A stretch of 64,000 nucleotides of DNA from Thalassotalea atypica (GTDB taxonomy: Bacteria > Pseudomonadota > Gammaproteobacteria > Enterobacterales > Alteromonadaceae). This document shows, one piece after another, positions 54,940-64,000 of this stretch. Under the pieces are notes generated by a model that was not told the DNA's origin, searched no databases, and saw only the letters and a list, made by a program, of their open reading frames with translations. The DNA lies in NCBI RefSeq assembly GCF_030295975.1, contig NZ_AP027364.1:1116001-1180000 (forward strand), given 5' to 3'. Made by a program: the position numbers and the translations under genes. Within the stretch, counting starts at the first letter, position 1; the number at the start of each line of letters is the position of its first letter.

Positions 54940-55869
54940 CTATTTGTCGTCTTCATCTAAATAGTCAGTGGTTTTTAATGAGAACTCAGCTAGCAAATCG
55001 ACAATTAATCGGTTGATTTCACCCGCCATTAAGGCAAAATCGGCGTCTAATCTTGCGATAATGTCATCTTTATCAATGTCGTCATTTTGCTCTTGAAGTA
55101 CATCAAAGAATTTTAGTCGTTTCAATGCTAAGTCATCACAAACAATAAATGACATGGCATCATCCCACTCTAGAGCGACCTTTACCGCAAACTTTTCAGC
55201 ATCAATGTGAGTTTTGATTTCATCACTGGTTAAATCTTGGTTTTTCACACGAATTACTGCGCCATCATCGCCTACGGCGTTAAATTCTGCTTCCATACCT
55301 AACGCGAACTGTTCGCCTAAATTGCTTTCTGTGATCCAGTCAGTCATGACTTCATCAGGTGCTTGTTCTGGGTTAAAACTTGTGACCGGTAATGTACCTA
55401 ATACTTTACGCAGTAAGGCAAGAAAATCTTCTGCTTTGGCGCGACTGCTTGAGTTAACAACAATGATGTTGTGGTCAGGACTGATATAACCGTGGGTGTC
55501 GTTGAAGCGAGAAAACGCACGTGGCAATAATTCAAATGTGACGTCTTCTTTAAACTGCTCTTTCTCTTTCTTCGTAGCGCTGCGGCCTTGTTCTTCTTCT
55601 AGCTGTGCACATTTAGCATCGACCATATCTTTGATCACTGGCGCAGGCAGCATTTTTTCTTCTTTACGTGCACATAATAAAAAGTTGTTTGAAGCGCAAT
55701 GAACTAGACTATTACCATGTTTACCTAACGCATTAACCCAACCAAAATGAGACTGTTCAGTAGATTTACAAGGTGTAAAAGGATGTTCTGCTAAATGTTG
55801 CTCTAGCTCTTCTTCTGTCCACTTAAAAGGGCGAGTAAACGCAAAGAAGTATAGGTTTTTAAACCACAT
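54940..55869 (-). CDS. rdgC: recombination-associated protein RdgC
   Basis: RdgC is a ring-forming DNA-binding protein that restrains RecA. This 309-residue protein begins MWFKNLYFFAFTRPF and has the family blocks HFGWVNALGKHG, LPRAFSRFNDTHGYISPD and SSRAKAEDFLALLRKVLGTLP. It stands alone, convergent with ratB. Confidence 0.96.
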   Translation of the reverse strand: MWFKNLYFFAFTRPFKWTEEELEQHLAEHPFTPCKSTEQSHFGWVNALGKHGNSLVHCASNNFLLCARKEEKMLPAPVIKDMVDAKCAQLEEEQGRSATKKEKEQFKEDVTFELLPRAFSRFNDTHGYISPDHNIIVVNSSSRAKAEDFLALLRKVLGTLPVTSFNPEQAPDEVMTDWITESNLGEQFALGMEAEFNAVGDDGAVIRVKNQDLTSDEIKTHIDAEKFAVKVALEWDDAMSFIVCDDLALKRLKFFDVLQEQNDDIDKDDIIARLDADFALMAGEINRLIVDLLAEFSLKTTDYLDEDDK

Positions 55870-55996
55870 GAATGAGTCCTATTTATTATGGCGGAAAATT
55901 ATCAGCGGCAATGATAGCCGATCTTAAGGGTGCGATCATCATAAAGCTCGGCATATTTTTTAAAGGCTTAACTTGTATATTTAAGTGCAATGTAAT

Positions 55997-57748
55997 TTAA
56001 CGCATATTGGAGAATTCAATATCATAAGCCAGCCCTTGGTTAGGCTCACAACTTGCTGATATAGTTCCATTTAGGGTGTCTGTGACTAAATTATATATGA
56101 TATGGGTGCCTAGACCTGACCCCCCCATAGCGTCTTTAGTGGTGTAAAATGGTTCGAAGATATGTGCTAACGCTGACTGTTCGATCCCCTGTCCATTGTC
56201 TTGATAATGTAGGTGAAGGTTGTCGTTCAGGTAATTTACATCAATGCGAATTTCTCCACGATTCATGCCTTCAAAACCATGAATAATGGAGTTAATGACT
56301 AAATTGGTAATGATTTGGGAGATTGCACCTGCGTGAACTTGCATTTCGATGTTGTCAGGGCAGTGCACCCTGACACAATGATTAGTTTTCTTTAACTTAG
56401 GGTGTAATGACTGAACAATCTCGTCAAGATATTGGCCGATATTGATCAGGCGAATTTTATCACTGGTTTGATCGACGGCAACTTGTTTGAAGCTTGAGAT
56501 TAAATCAGACGCTCTGGTTAGATTATTACTCAACAACTCAGCACTTTGGTTGGCGTTATTGATAAACTCTTCAAATGTTCGCTTGGTGAGTTTCTGCTCA
56601 GTAAAGTCAGTTTCTAAGTGCTTAATCAAGTCCACCAAAAAGCTCGTTGATGTAATGCTTACGCCGATAGGGGTATTAATTTCGTGAGAAACTTCAGCCG
56701 ATAGACTACCTAGTACAGCCATTTTTTCTGCATTTAATAAGCGTTTTTGCGCTTTATTGAGTTCAAGAATAGATTTTTTTAAATCGTTATTAGTATGGGT
56801 TAGGGTCAGCTCTGTTTTACTGCGACGATCATTTTCGGCTTTCAATTGGCTTTGTTGTTGTAATAATTCACGTTGCTGCATTTCCATTTTCAACATTGTG
56901 GTACTTAATGACGAGGTTTTCTTCGCAACTTCCTGTTCAAGTATTAAATTCTGCTCATCAAGGCGAGCATTGGCGTTAACCAAATCTTGCTGAGTATTGG
57001 CGAGCTTTTCCTTGAACAAAACGAGCTCGTCAATGAGGTTGTTGTAGGCATCCTCTAGTATGTTTAGTTCATTTTTTTCATAGCTGATAGAGTGTAATTT
57101 AGAGGCTTCAGGATCATCTAAGTCTAGCTGGTTAAGCTGTTCCGTCAGCTCACTCAAAGGCCGAGTTAATAGTTTTTGAAACGCGAATGAAAACAGCAAC
57201 ACCAACGCAGCGGTTTTAACCATCGCATTACCAATCAAGAAATATAGACCTACTTCGATGCGATTAAAAACCACATCGTTACTCGATAATAAGGTTACGG
57301 TGCCAACCTTAGTCGTTCGGCCTGAGAACTGAAAAATCAAGGGGAAAGTGTGGCCAAATAATTCGCCAGTGACAGATCTCGTGTTTTTAAAACTGATGGC
57401 GCTACTGTCTGCGGTTTTTCGTCGGGCACTATATGACTCGTCCTGACCAACATCACCCAATTCAATGATCGTTTGATCATTCTCATCGGTCACGAGTATG
57501 CCTTTGATCATGGGAATGTTGTGAAGGCCGGCCGCTATATCTTGCGCTTGCTGCGTATTTAGTTCCCATACAGCACGGGTCAGACTACCACTGAACGTTT
57601 TCTCTAGGGTTAATAAGTCTCTATTGATTTGTCCTTTGGTGGCGTTGTATTCCGCAATAATCTGCACACCTGTCACGATAAATGTTAAGACAAAATAGAA
57701 GGAAAGAACCTTTGACAGCAATTTTCGTGAAATACTCGTGACCTTCAT
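55997..57748 (-). CDS. membrane sensor histidine kinase
   Basis: This 583-residue kinase has TM1 at about 12-33, a periplasmic sensor of about 130 residues, and TM2 at about 168-192. A HAMP-like region (TRPLSELTEQLNQLDLDDPE) and a long coiled coil (about 235-340) follow. Next come the phospho-acceptor block EVSHEINTPIGV near residue 355 and an ATPase domain with NLVINSIIHGF and DNGQGI. The nucleotide lid GGSGLGTHI closes the chain. The INTP form of the H box is typical of hybrid-type or cyclic-di-GMP-linked kinases. No response regulator is adjacent on its strand, so it is an orphan kinase. Confidence 0.92.
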   Translation of the reverse strand: MKVTSISRKLLSKVLSFYFVLTFIVTGVQIIAEYNATKGQINRDLLTLEKTFSGSLTRAVWELNTQQAQDIAAGLHNIPMIKGILVTDENDQTIIELGDVGQDESYSARRKTADSSAISFKNTRSVTGELFGHTFPLIFQFSGRTTKVGTVTLLSSNDVVFNRIEVGLYFLIGNAMVKTAALVLLFSFAFQKLLTRPLSELTEQLNQLDLDDPEASKLHSISYEKNELNILEDAYNNLIDELVLFKEKLANTQQDLVNANARLDEQNLILEQEVAKKTSSLSTTMLKMEMQQRELLQQQSQLKAENDRRSKTELTLTHTNNDLKKSILELNKAQKRLLNAEKMAVLGSLSAEVSHEINTPIGVSITSTSFLVDLIKHLETDFTEQKLTKRTFEEFINNANQSAELLSNNLTRASDLISSFKQVAVDQTSDKIRLINIGQYLDEIVQSLHPKLKKTNHCVRVHCPDNIEMQVHAGAISQIITNLVINSIIHGFEGMNRGEIRIDVNYLNDNLHLHYQDNGQGIEQSALAHIFEPFYTTKDAMGGSGLGTHIIYNLVTDTLNGTISASCEPNQGLAYDIEFSNMR

Positions 57749-58059
57749 AAGCCCAATTTATTTGGTTACAGTTAATTTCATTCTAGCTGTTTTTAATGTT
57801 TAGAAAAGTTTTATTTAAATGAAACAAGGTATTGCTTGTTGCGTTAACGCCGTTTGTTTAAAATTCATCTACAATATATTCAGTCATTTAGCCTTATTGT
57901 AAATGATGAGTGTAACAATAGAGTCACTAAAGTGTCATGTATAAGACATTAAACGTTAATCAAAAATTAAAAAAAGTTTCACACTGTAATAAAAGTGTCA
58001 TAGTTGTTGTGCAAAATGCACCGCAATTGAGAAAACTGATGAATCACTAAGGTAATAAT
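57749..58059. promoter_or_regulatory. divergent regulatory region with Pho boxes, kinase / porin
   Basis: This 311-nt gap contains a good Pho box CTGTAATAAAAGTGTCATA at 57984-58002 (16 of 19 positions match CTGTCATAAATCTGTCATA) and a CAAAAT -10 at 58012-58017, about 10 nt downstream. A weaker site GTGTCATGTATAAGACATT lies at 57932-57950. The spacing fits PhoB-activated promoters for the porin. Confidence 0.75.
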
Positions 58060-58986
58060 ATGAATTTCACTAAGCAGGCCATTGCAATGGCAGTATTATC
58101 AGTCACGTCATTTAGCACGTTTGCAGCCAGTATTGATATTTATGGTAAAGCGAACTTGTCCGTACAATCTTCAGATGAAGGTGAAGGCTCATTTACTGAA
58201 ATTAGAAGTAATGCATCTCGACTGGGCTTCAAAGGCGAACATGATTTAGGCGATGGCCTTGAAGTAGTTTACAAGGCTGAGTTTCAAATTGATTTAGATG
58301 GTGACAGTGAAAACGGAGACAATATTCGTGATCGTAACCAATATGTTGGTTTGAAAGGCAGTTTCGGCGGTGTATTCCTGGGTAAAAATGATTCCGCATT
58401 AAAACAAATGCAGGGGCGAGTGGATTTATTTAACGACTACAATGCTGATATTAAGTATCTATGGCGAGGGGAGAACCGAGTTGCAAATTCTTTGACGTAT
58501 AAATCGCCATGGTTTGCAGATTTTCAATTGGCGTTAACTTACATTGCCGAAGACAGTGTTGATGATGAAGATGCGTACTCAGTGGGGGTTCGTTACGGTG
58601 ATAAAGATCTCAAAAAATCTAACTTCTATGCTGCTGTCGCGATGGATTCAGAAGTAAGAGGATATGATGTGGTTCGTGCAATCGCTTCAACTAAAGTTGC
58701 AGGCATTAAATTAGGTGCCATTATTCACACTCAAGAAAATATCGATACCGGTAAAGAGTTGGATGGGGTTATGGTGTCGGCAGGTTATACCGTTAACAAA
58801 GTGACTTATAAAGGCCAAATTCAAACGGCTAATACCGACGGTGGTGATGACCAAATGGGGATCAGCATTGGTGCAGACTATAAATTAGCTAAAAGCACCA
58901 AGTTATTTACCTTTTTCTCTACGTTCGATATGGACTCGCAAGCAGATGAAGATTATTTAGCGATAGGTTTAGAACATAAATTCTAA
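58060..58986 (+). CDS. Gram-negative general porin, PhoB-controlled
   Basis: This 308-residue outer-membrane beta barrel has a signal peptide ending TFAAS. The mature start IDIYGKANLSVQS and the SRLGFKGEHDLGDGLEVVYKAEFQ block are typical of the Porin_4/OmpC-like trimeric porins. The C-terminal strand ends in Phe (LAIGLEHKF). Upstream Pho boxes and the phoBR neighbours suggest it serves phosphate or anion uptake under phosphate limitation, in the manner of PhoE, though the selectivity is inference. Confidence 0.92.
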   Translation: MNFTKQAIAMAVLSVTSFSTFAASIDIYGKANLSVQSSDEGEGSFTEIRSNASRLGFKGEHDLGDGLEVVYKAEFQIDLDGDSENGDNIRDRNQYVGLKGSFGGVFLGKNDSALKQMQGRVDLFNDYNADIKYLWRGENRVANSLTYKSPWFADFQLALTYIAEDSVDDEDAYSVGVRYGDKDLKKSNFYAAVAMDSEVRGYDVVRAIASTKVAGIKLGAIIHTQENIDTGKELDGVMVSAGYTVNKVTYKGQIQTANTDGGDDQMGISIGADYKLAKSTKLFTFFSTFDMDSQADEDYLAIGLEHKF

Positions 58987-59011
58987 ATTTGAGCCAATAA
59001 ATCAATAATTG

Positions 59012-59036
59012 AAAGCCGCATTTATGCGGCTTTTTC
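59012..59036 (+). terminator. terminator after the porin gene
   Basis: AAAGCCGCAT and ATGCGGCTTT form a tight 10-bp hairpin with a short loop, followed by TTTC, 26 nt past the stop. Confidence 0.88.
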
Positions 59037-59081
59037 TTGCTTAATTATAAATATTCGCACAACATTCAAATAATTGATGTT

Positions 59082-59099
59082 TTGTCATAAAACTGTCAT
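59082..59099 (+). promoter_or_regulatory. Pho box upstream of phoB
   Basis: TTGTCATAAAACTGTCAT matches the 18-bp consensus CTGTCATAAATCTGTCAT at 16 positions. TATATT at 59113-59118 is a suitable -10. This predicts autoactivation of phoBR by PhoB. Confidence 0.9.
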
Positions 59100-59161
59100 C
59101 AAATTTTTGCATTATATTCTTAATCACAGGGTGTCACTTAACAAGTTCTAGGTAATTTTAG

Positions 59162-59857
59162 ATGAACAGACAAATACTAGTTGTAGAAGATGAAGCGCCG
59201 ATCAGGGAAATGATTGTTTTCGTCTTAGAGCAAAACGGTTTTAATGCCATTGAAGCACAAGATATCGATCAAGCTATTTCAAAAGTGGTTGAGCCATACC
59301 CAGATCTAATTTTACTCGACTGGATGCTACCAGGCGGCACAGGTGTTAAATTGGCTAAACAACTAAAGCAAAGTGAACACACGCGTAATATCCCTATCAT
59401 TATGCTTACAGCCCGCTCAGATGAAGAAGATAAAGTGAAAGGATTTGACGCGGGTGTGGATGACTACGTTACAAAACCATTTTCTCCTAAAGAGTTGATT
59501 GCCCGCATCAAGGCAGTTATTCGCCGAGTATCGCCGACCGCGCTAGAGGAGACGATAGAGTTTCACGGCTTAAAACTTGATCCTACTGCCCATCGAGTGA
59601 GCATTAACAATGAACACTTGGAGCTAGGACCTACAGAATTTAAATTGTTGCATTTTTTTATGACACACACCGAGCGTGTTTATAGCCGGGAGCAGCTACT
59701 TGACAACGTGTGGGGGACTAACGTCTATGTTGAAGATCGAACTGTTGATGTTCATATCCGTCGTTTGCGAAAAGCTATTTCAGGCAACGGACATGAAGAT
59801 TTTGTGCAAACTGTTAGGGGAGCGGGCTACCGCTTCTCAGGGAAAGTATTAAGTTAA
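59162..59857 (+). CDS. phoB: phosphate regulon response regulator PhoB
   Basis: This 231-residue OmpR-type regulator has a receiver domain (1-120) with phospho-acceptor Asp53 ([11 protein letters not shown]), the acidic pair Glu9/Asp10 to Glu11, and the conserved TKPFSPKEL. The C-terminal winged helix (about 135-228) reads [15 protein letters not shown] and [13 protein letters not shown]. It is followed by phoR after 3 nt. Confidence 0.97.
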   Translation: MNRQILVVEDEAPIREMIVFVLEQNGFNAIEAQDIDQAISKVVEPYPDLILLDWMLPGGTGVKLAKQLKQSEHTRNIPIIMLTARSDEEDKVKGFDAGVDDYVTKPFSPKELIARIKAVIRRVSPTALEETIEFHGLKLDPTAHRVSINNEHLELGPTEFKLLHFFMTHTERVYSREQLLDNVWGTNVYVEDRTVDVHIRRLRKAISGNGHEDFVQTVRGAGYRFSGKVLS

Positions 59858-59860
59858 TTT

Positions 59861-61159
59861 ATGCCGTTGGAACTTTCAATTCGACAACTGGTAATTAGGC
59901 TAGTTATATTTTTTGCTATTAGTGCAATAGTTGGTCTTTGGATCGGACAGTTGTATTTTGTCTTGCTGGCTTCAGCGGTTTCCTTATTAGCTTATCAATA
60001 TTATTTTAGGGTCAAGTTAATACAGTGGATCTGGAATTCAAAAGCCATTTCACCACCGCATGCAGAAGGAACTTGGGGACGAATTTTTGATGGTTTAGAT
60101 AAAAACATCAAAAATTACCGTACCAAACAAAAGTCGCTGACCAAACGTATTGGTTACTATCGTGACGGTGCAGAAGCACTGCCTGATGCTGCCATCGTTT
60201 TAGGGCACGATTTAACTATTCAATGGAGCAACAAAAAAGCAGGACGATTGCTCGGCATTCAGTGGCCAGGTGATAGTGGACAGCGTATTGATAATTTGCT
60301 GCGCGCTCCTGAATTTTCAGACTATGTCATTGCTGCAAATTACAGCGAACCTTGTGTGCTAGTCTCGCCAGTTAATGCGGATATGCAACTTGAAATAAGG
60401 TTTATGGATTACGGTAAAGACCAAGTTTTATTGTTGGCTCGTGATATTAGTCGAATTCATCGCCTTGAAGAAATGCGCCGAGACTTTGTTGCAAATGTTT
60501 CTCATGAACTTAAAACTCCACTGACAGTTGTGCGTGGTTACGTTGAAATGGTTCAAAGTACAGAACACGCTCTTGATCCTCATTGGCAGCAGGCATTTAA
60601 TGTCATTGAGTCGCAAGTGTCTCGTATGGACAGGTTAGTTGAGCAGTTATTGATCCTATCGCGTATTGAAGCGGCGACGGAAGATGATATGTTACCCATT
60701 AACATGCCTGAGATGATCGCTAATTTAATTACAGACGCGAACTGGCTCAATCAAGATAAAAATCACAACATCACTGTCACTTGTCTACAAACATTAGGGA
60801 TAGTTGGCATTGACTCTGAAATAAAAAGTGCCTGTTCTAATTTAATCTCCAATGCTATTGCTTATACACCTGCCAACGGTGAAATTAGCATCACGTGGCA
60901 AAAAAAAGGGAATAAAGCGATATTTTCCGTCAAAGATAATGGACCGGGAATTCGCCCAGAAGACATCAATCGCTTAACAGAGCGTTTCTATCGAGTTGAT
61001 AAATCACGCTCTCGAAATACTGGAGGCTCAGGGCTTGGCTTAGCAATTGTTAAACATGTTCTGCAACACCATGGCGCCGAGTTGATTATTAATAGTAAAT
61101 GGCAGCAAGGCAGTGAATTTTCAATCATATTTGAAGAAAGCAAAGTCATTAGTTCGTAG
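59861..61159 (+). CDS. phoR: phosphate regulon sensor kinase PhoR
   Basis: This 432-residue kinase has two short N-terminal membrane spans (about 10-30 and 32-48) without a real periplasmic domain, as in E. coli PhoR. A PAS domain follows at about 100-195, then His215 in VSHELKTPL and an ATPase domain with NLISNAIAYTP, DNGPGI and GGSGLGLAIV. It phosphorylates PhoB when phosphate is scarce, via signals from the Pst system and PhoU. It forms an operon with phoB. Confidence 0.96.
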   Translation: MPLELSIRQLVIRLVIFFAISAIVGLWIGQLYFVLLASAVSLLAYQYYFRVKLIQWIWNSKAISPPHAEGTWGRIFDGLDKNIKNYRTKQKSLTKRIGYYRDGAEALPDAAIVLGHDLTIQWSNKKAGRLLGIQWPGDSGQRIDNLLRAPEFSDYVIAANYSEPCVLVSPVNADMQLEIRFMDYGKDQVLLLARDISRIHRLEEMRRDFVANVSHELKTPLTVVRGYVEMVQSTEHALDPHWQQAFNVIESQVSRMDRLVEQLLILSRIEAATEDDMLPINMPEMIANLITDANWLNQDKNHNITVTCLQTLGIVGIDSEIKSACSNLISNAIAYTPANGEISITWQKKGNKAIFSVKDNGPGIRPEDINRLTERFYRVDKSRSRNTGGSGLGLAIVKHVLQHHGAELIINSKWQQGSEFSIIFEESKVISS

Positions 61160-61246
61160 AGAGTTTTTCATCGAAATACCTGCTATATAGGTATCCTATT
61201 TCAGTTAAATTTCATTTGTTTTTCATTAATGACAAAAATATTTCGG

Positions 61247-61280
61247 TTGTCATATAAGTGTCACATTCAAGAAATATAAT
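61247..61280 (+). promoter_or_regulatory. Pho box and promoter of pstS
   Basis: TTGTCATATAAGTGTCACA (61247-61265) is a Pho-box-like direct repeat with 11-nt spacing, and a perfect TATAAT -10 lies at 61275-61280. A further half-site TTGTCAC follows at 61280-61286. Confidence 0.8.
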
Positions 61281-61347
61281 TGTCACAATTGCTTTATATA
61301 GTAGTCACAACTTTTAGGTACAACGCTCATCGAAATCGGAGAAGATT

Positions 61348-62313
61348 ATGAGTTTTAAACGTGCATTAGGCGTATTAGGTTTAGCAAGTGTAGTCAGCTT
61401 TTCGACATTGGCTGTAGATAAAGCACTGCCTGTTTATGAAAAGACAAGTGGTATTTCAGGTAACCTTTCATCAGTTGGCTCTGACACATTAGCTAATATG
61501 ATGACATTTTGGGCCGAAGAGTTTAAACGGACTTACCCTAACGTAAATGTGCAAATTCAGGCTGCGGGTTCATCGACTGCGCCACCAGCGTTGACGGAAT
61601 CGACATCAAATTTAGGCCCAATGAGCCGAAAGATGAAGTCACGAGAAATCGAAGCTTTTGAAAAACGATATGGCTATAAGCCAACGGCAGTTAGAGTAGC
61701 CATTGATGCGTTAGCGGTTTTTGTTCATAAAGACAATCCAATTAAAGGATTACGCATTGATCAGGTCGATGCGATATTTTCAAGTAACCGTAAATGTCGC
61801 GCTGAGAAAGATGCTGACCGTTGGGGTGATTTGGGCTTAACTGGTGAATGGGTTGGTAAAGACATTCAGTTGTACGGTCGTAACTCTGTATCAGGCACTT
61901 ACGGTTACTTTAAAAAGAAAGCCTTATGTAAAGGTGATTTTAAAAATACCGTAAACGAACAACCAGGCTCGGCGTCAGTTGTACAATCAGTATCGGCTTC
62001 TTTGAACGGTATTGGTTACTCAGGTATTGGCTATCAAACATCGGGTGTTAGAGCATTGCCACTGGCTAAAAAAGGTGACAATTTCGTTGAAGCAAATATG
62101 AAAAATGCGGTAGCTGGTAAATACCCACTATCACGTTACCTATATGTTTACGTTAACAAACACCCTAATAAACCATTAGCACCTATGGAAGCAGAATTCT
62201 TAAAAATGGTGTTGTCGCAATCTGGTCAGTATATTGTTGAGAAAGATGGCTATATTCCATTGCCAGCAAAAGTTGCTAACAAAGAGCTTAAGAAGCTAGG
62301 CATTACTTTATAA
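61348..62313 (+). CDS. pstS: phosphate ABC transporter substrate-binding protein PstS
   Basis: This 321-residue periplasmic protein has a signal peptide ending STLAVD. The phosphate-site blocks are [49 protein letters not shown] and [13 protein letters not shown]. It belongs to the PstS-like PBP group of Alteromonadales rather than to the exact E. coli type. The permease and ATPase genes pstCAB are not downstream; a terminator and ppx follow, so pstS is a stand-alone unit here. Pho box control links it to phoBR. Confidence 0.93.
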   Translation: MSFKRALGVLGLASVVSFSTLAVDKALPVYEKTSGISGNLSSVGSDTLANMMTFWAEEFKRTYPNVNVQIQAAGSSTAPPALTESTSNLGPMSRKMKSREIEAFEKRYGYKPTAVRVAIDALAVFVHKDNPIKGLRIDQVDAIFSSNRKCRAEKDADRWGDLGLTGEWVGKDIQLYGRNSVSGTYGYFKKKALCKGDFKNTVNEQPGSASVVQSVSASLNGIGYSGIGYQTSGVRALPLAKKGDNFVEANMKNAVAGKYPLSRYLYVYVNKHPNKPLAPMEAEFLKMVLSQSGQYIVEKDGYIPLPAKVANKELKKLGITL

Positions 62314-62330
62314 CCACTGAACTTACATGG

Positions 62331-62359
62331 AAAAAGCCAGTCATTAGTCTGGCTTTTTT
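62331..62359. terminator. bidirectional terminator, pstS / ppx
   Basis: AAAAAGCCAG pairs with CTGGCTTTTT around an 8-nt loop, 18 nt after pstS and 28 nt from the convergent ppx stop. Confidence 0.88.
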
Positions 62360-62386
62360 GCTATTGAAAATAGCATAAACAATGTT

Positions 62387-63934
62387 CTAATACGTTGCTA
62401 TGTTTAGTTCGATGCCAATATTTTTAAGTTGTAAAACTTCAGTTTCTAAATCATCTCGAATGGTACTTCGATCATCTAGACCAAGCTGCTCAAATGATAA
62501 TGTGATGGAATTTTTATCTGCGTGTACTGTAAATACTGGCGCTGTTGTAAGTTGCCTTTGCTGATTTAATAAAACAGATAACCTCAATATAGCGACACAC
62601 TTTTCTATTTCACTCGTTTTTAATACATACCAGTGTGCCGAATCTGCTGATTGTAATTTTTTCCGTTGGTTGCCTACCAGATAGGCTAGAGCGTTTTGTT
62701 GTTCAAGATTAAAGCCGGGCAGGTCGGCATTGGTTAAGATGTAATTGCCATGTTTGTGATAGCCTGAAGGATTAATATCAAAACCAATTTCATGCAACAG
62801 GGCTGCCCATCTGAGTAGACTCAAATGAGATTTGTTGGTTAATTCCCAGTCCCTTCTAACTTGTTCAAATATCGATATCGCTTGTTTTGACACAACTTGT
62901 GCATGTTCTTCGTCGATATTGAAACGTTTGGAAAGGCTATCAACCGTACGCTGTCTGATGTCTTTGTAAGCCAGCTTATCGAGCAACTCATAAAGCACAC
63001 CTTCTCGTAATGCATAATCGCAATAAACAAAGGACTCTATCTTGAGCATTTCGGCAATGCCAAGGTAAATAGCTAGCCCTGGTGCAAGAATAGGGCGTCT
63101 ACTTTCTTTTAGTCCAGGTAATGAAATTTTATCTACGTGGCCAAACTCAATTAACTTGTCTTTGAGTTTATGCAATGATTTTAATTTAACGCCTTTAGGG
63201 AGGCTTTGTTCATGATTTACTATGTTAAACAGCGCCTTCATCGTGCCAGAAGTGCCTAATACTTGTTGCCAGCCCACCTTATTGAATCGTTTTACATGAG
63301 ATTCCATTTCTAATTTTGCTTGCAATATTGCCCACTCAAAGCGCTTTTTTGTAATTTTTCCGTCAGCAAAATGTTCACGATAAAAGCTGACGCAGCCAAT
63401 GTTTAAGCTCGTTAAGTATTTTGTTTGAAAATTTTCACCAAGGACGCATTCGGTTGAGCCACCACCTATATCAATAATCAAGCGTTGTTGGTCTGGCGCA
63501 GTATAATGGGCTACCCCTTGATAAATTAAACGTGCCTCTTCGTGTCCAGAAATAACTTCAATATCAAAAGGAAAAACCTCCGCAGCGGCTTTTAGCAATT
63601 CATGGGTATTTTGAGCTTGGCGTAATGTAAATGTAGCGACAACGCGAAAGTTCTCGGTATCGAGCTTTTCGGTTAACGGCGCTAAATCTTTTAGGGCTTG
63701 TAGTGCACGCTGGATAGCTTGTTGATCCAGCAAATTATTTTCATCGAGTCCGCTGGCAAGTTTTACTTGATACTTTTCAGCGTGCAATATTTGAAGGCTT
63801 TCCTCAACAACACGAGCAAAAACAAAATGAAAGCTGTTTGAACCTATATCTAACGCCCCTAAATAATGCTCAGCCAACGAATTGATGTTCTCGTCAGTAG
63901 ATTTTAGAATGTTTAAAGGCTCAGTGTTACTCAT
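62387..63934 (-). CDS. ppx: exopolyphosphatase (Ppx/GppA family)
   Basis: This 515-residue ASKHA-fold phosphatase releases phosphate from polyphosphate ends. The N-terminal ALDIGSNSFHFVFARV is the phosphate 1 motif, IIDIGGGSTE the phosphate 2 motif, and a C-terminal HD-like domain includes AALLHEIGFDINPSGYHKHG. The length matches E. coli Ppx (513). It starts 8 nt after the end of ppk, so the polyphosphate-making and -degrading enzymes are in one operon, as in E. coli. Confidence 0.95.
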   Translation of the reverse strand: MSNTEPLNILKSTDENINSLAEHYLGALDIGSNSFHFVFARVVEESLQILHAEKYQVKLASGLDENNLLDQQAIQRALQALKDLAPLTEKLDTENFRVVATFTLRQAQNTHELLKAAAEVFPFDIEVISGHEEARLIYQGVAHYTAPDQQRLIIDIGGGSTECVLGENFQTKYLTSLNIGCVSFYREHFADGKITKKRFEWAILQAKLEMESHVKRFNKVGWQQVLGTSGTMKALFNIVNHEQSLPKGVKLKSLHKLKDKLIEFGHVDKISLPGLKESRRPILAPGLAIYLGIAEMLKIESFVYCDYALREGVLYELLDKLAYKDIRQRTVDSLSKRFNIDEEHAQVVSKQAISIFEQVRRDWELTNKSHLSLLRWAALLHEIGFDINPSGYHKHGNYILTNADLPGFNLEQQNALAYLVGNQRKKLQSADSAHWYVLKTSEIEKCVAILRLSVLLNQQRQLTTAPVFTVHADKNSITLSFEQLGLDDRSTIRDDLETEVLQLKNIGIELNIATY

Positions 63935-63942
63935 TTAAATAC

Positions 63943-64000
63943 TTAATCATCGTCTATGGTGAATTGCTGCCGGTCGAAGTGCTCTTGTGCTTTTAAATAA
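63943..64000 (-). CDS. ppk1: polyphosphate kinase, C-terminal end (partial)
   Basis: Only the last 18 codons are in the window, ending AQEHFDRQQFTIDDD and a TAA at 63943-63945. The call rests mainly on position directly upstream of ppx and on the typical charged tail, since no domain is visible here. The rest lies beyond the window edge. Confidence 0.65.
   Translation of the reverse strand, partial: YLKAQEHFDRQQFTIDDD

Overview
The window looks like chromosomal DNA of a marine gammaproteobacterium of the order Alteromonadales, most likely Colwelliaceae (Colwellia/Thalassotalea-like). This rests on AT-rich composition, the E. coli-like core gene order (lolB-ispE-prs, hemA-prfA-prmC-sirB2-sirB1-kdsA, apt-dnaX-ybaB, smpB/ssrA/ratAB, ppk-ppx), the many solitary periplasmic solute-binding proteins, and secreted proteins carrying GlyGly-CTERM and PEP-CTERM sorting tails. 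The genus is inference; no rRNA gene is present.

Layout. 1-600: a minus-strand tRNA operon Met-Leu-Gln-Gln with its promoter. 0.8-3.8 kb: a DUF3718 protein and the rplY-pth-ychF operon. 3.9-8.4 kb: an accessory block that splits prs from rplY, with an alkylglycerol-monooxygenase-like hydroxylase, a YhhN-type lysoplasmalogenase, an AraC regulator and a VOC protein; together they suggest ether-lipid turnover. 8.4-22 kb: core genes prs, ispE, lolB, hemA, prfA, prmC, sirB2, sirB1, a DUF819 transporter, kdsA, a 40-residue membrane protein behind a perfect FNR-type dyad, apt, dnaX (with a complete programmed frameshift signal) and ybaB. 22-24 kb: an orphan solute-binding protein and a decayed IS3-family transposase. 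24-31 kb: FadL porin, arylsulfatase, short-chain dehydrogenase, two envelope proteins and a LysR regulator. Two 43-bp sites of matching layout, one before the arylsulfatase and one before the LysR gene, tie this block into a probable regulon. 31-38 kb: an SOS-controlled UvrD-family helicase, a serine hydrolase, a GlyGly-CTERM cyclophilin, two complementary bacterioferritin subunits and bfd.

38-46 kb is the most unusual part. It holds two DUF6916-like proteins (one with a Tat signal), a bona fide PRMT-type protein arginine methyltransferase, three tandem phage-tail-collar (MdpB-like) proteins, a GNAT acetyltransferase, a PEP-CTERM protein and a secreted protein of unknown function. It resembles no system I can name, and no phage structural or replication genes accompany it.

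46-54 kb: SRAP/YedK protein, solute-binding protein, double-cupin protein with a DMT transporter, a 1022-residue secreted subtilase, tmRNA and smpB, ratA-ratB, rdgC. 55-64 kb: a sensor kinase and a phosphate-starvation locus (porin, phoB-phoR, pstS, ppx, end of ppk) with recognisable Pho boxes before the porin, phoB and pstS.
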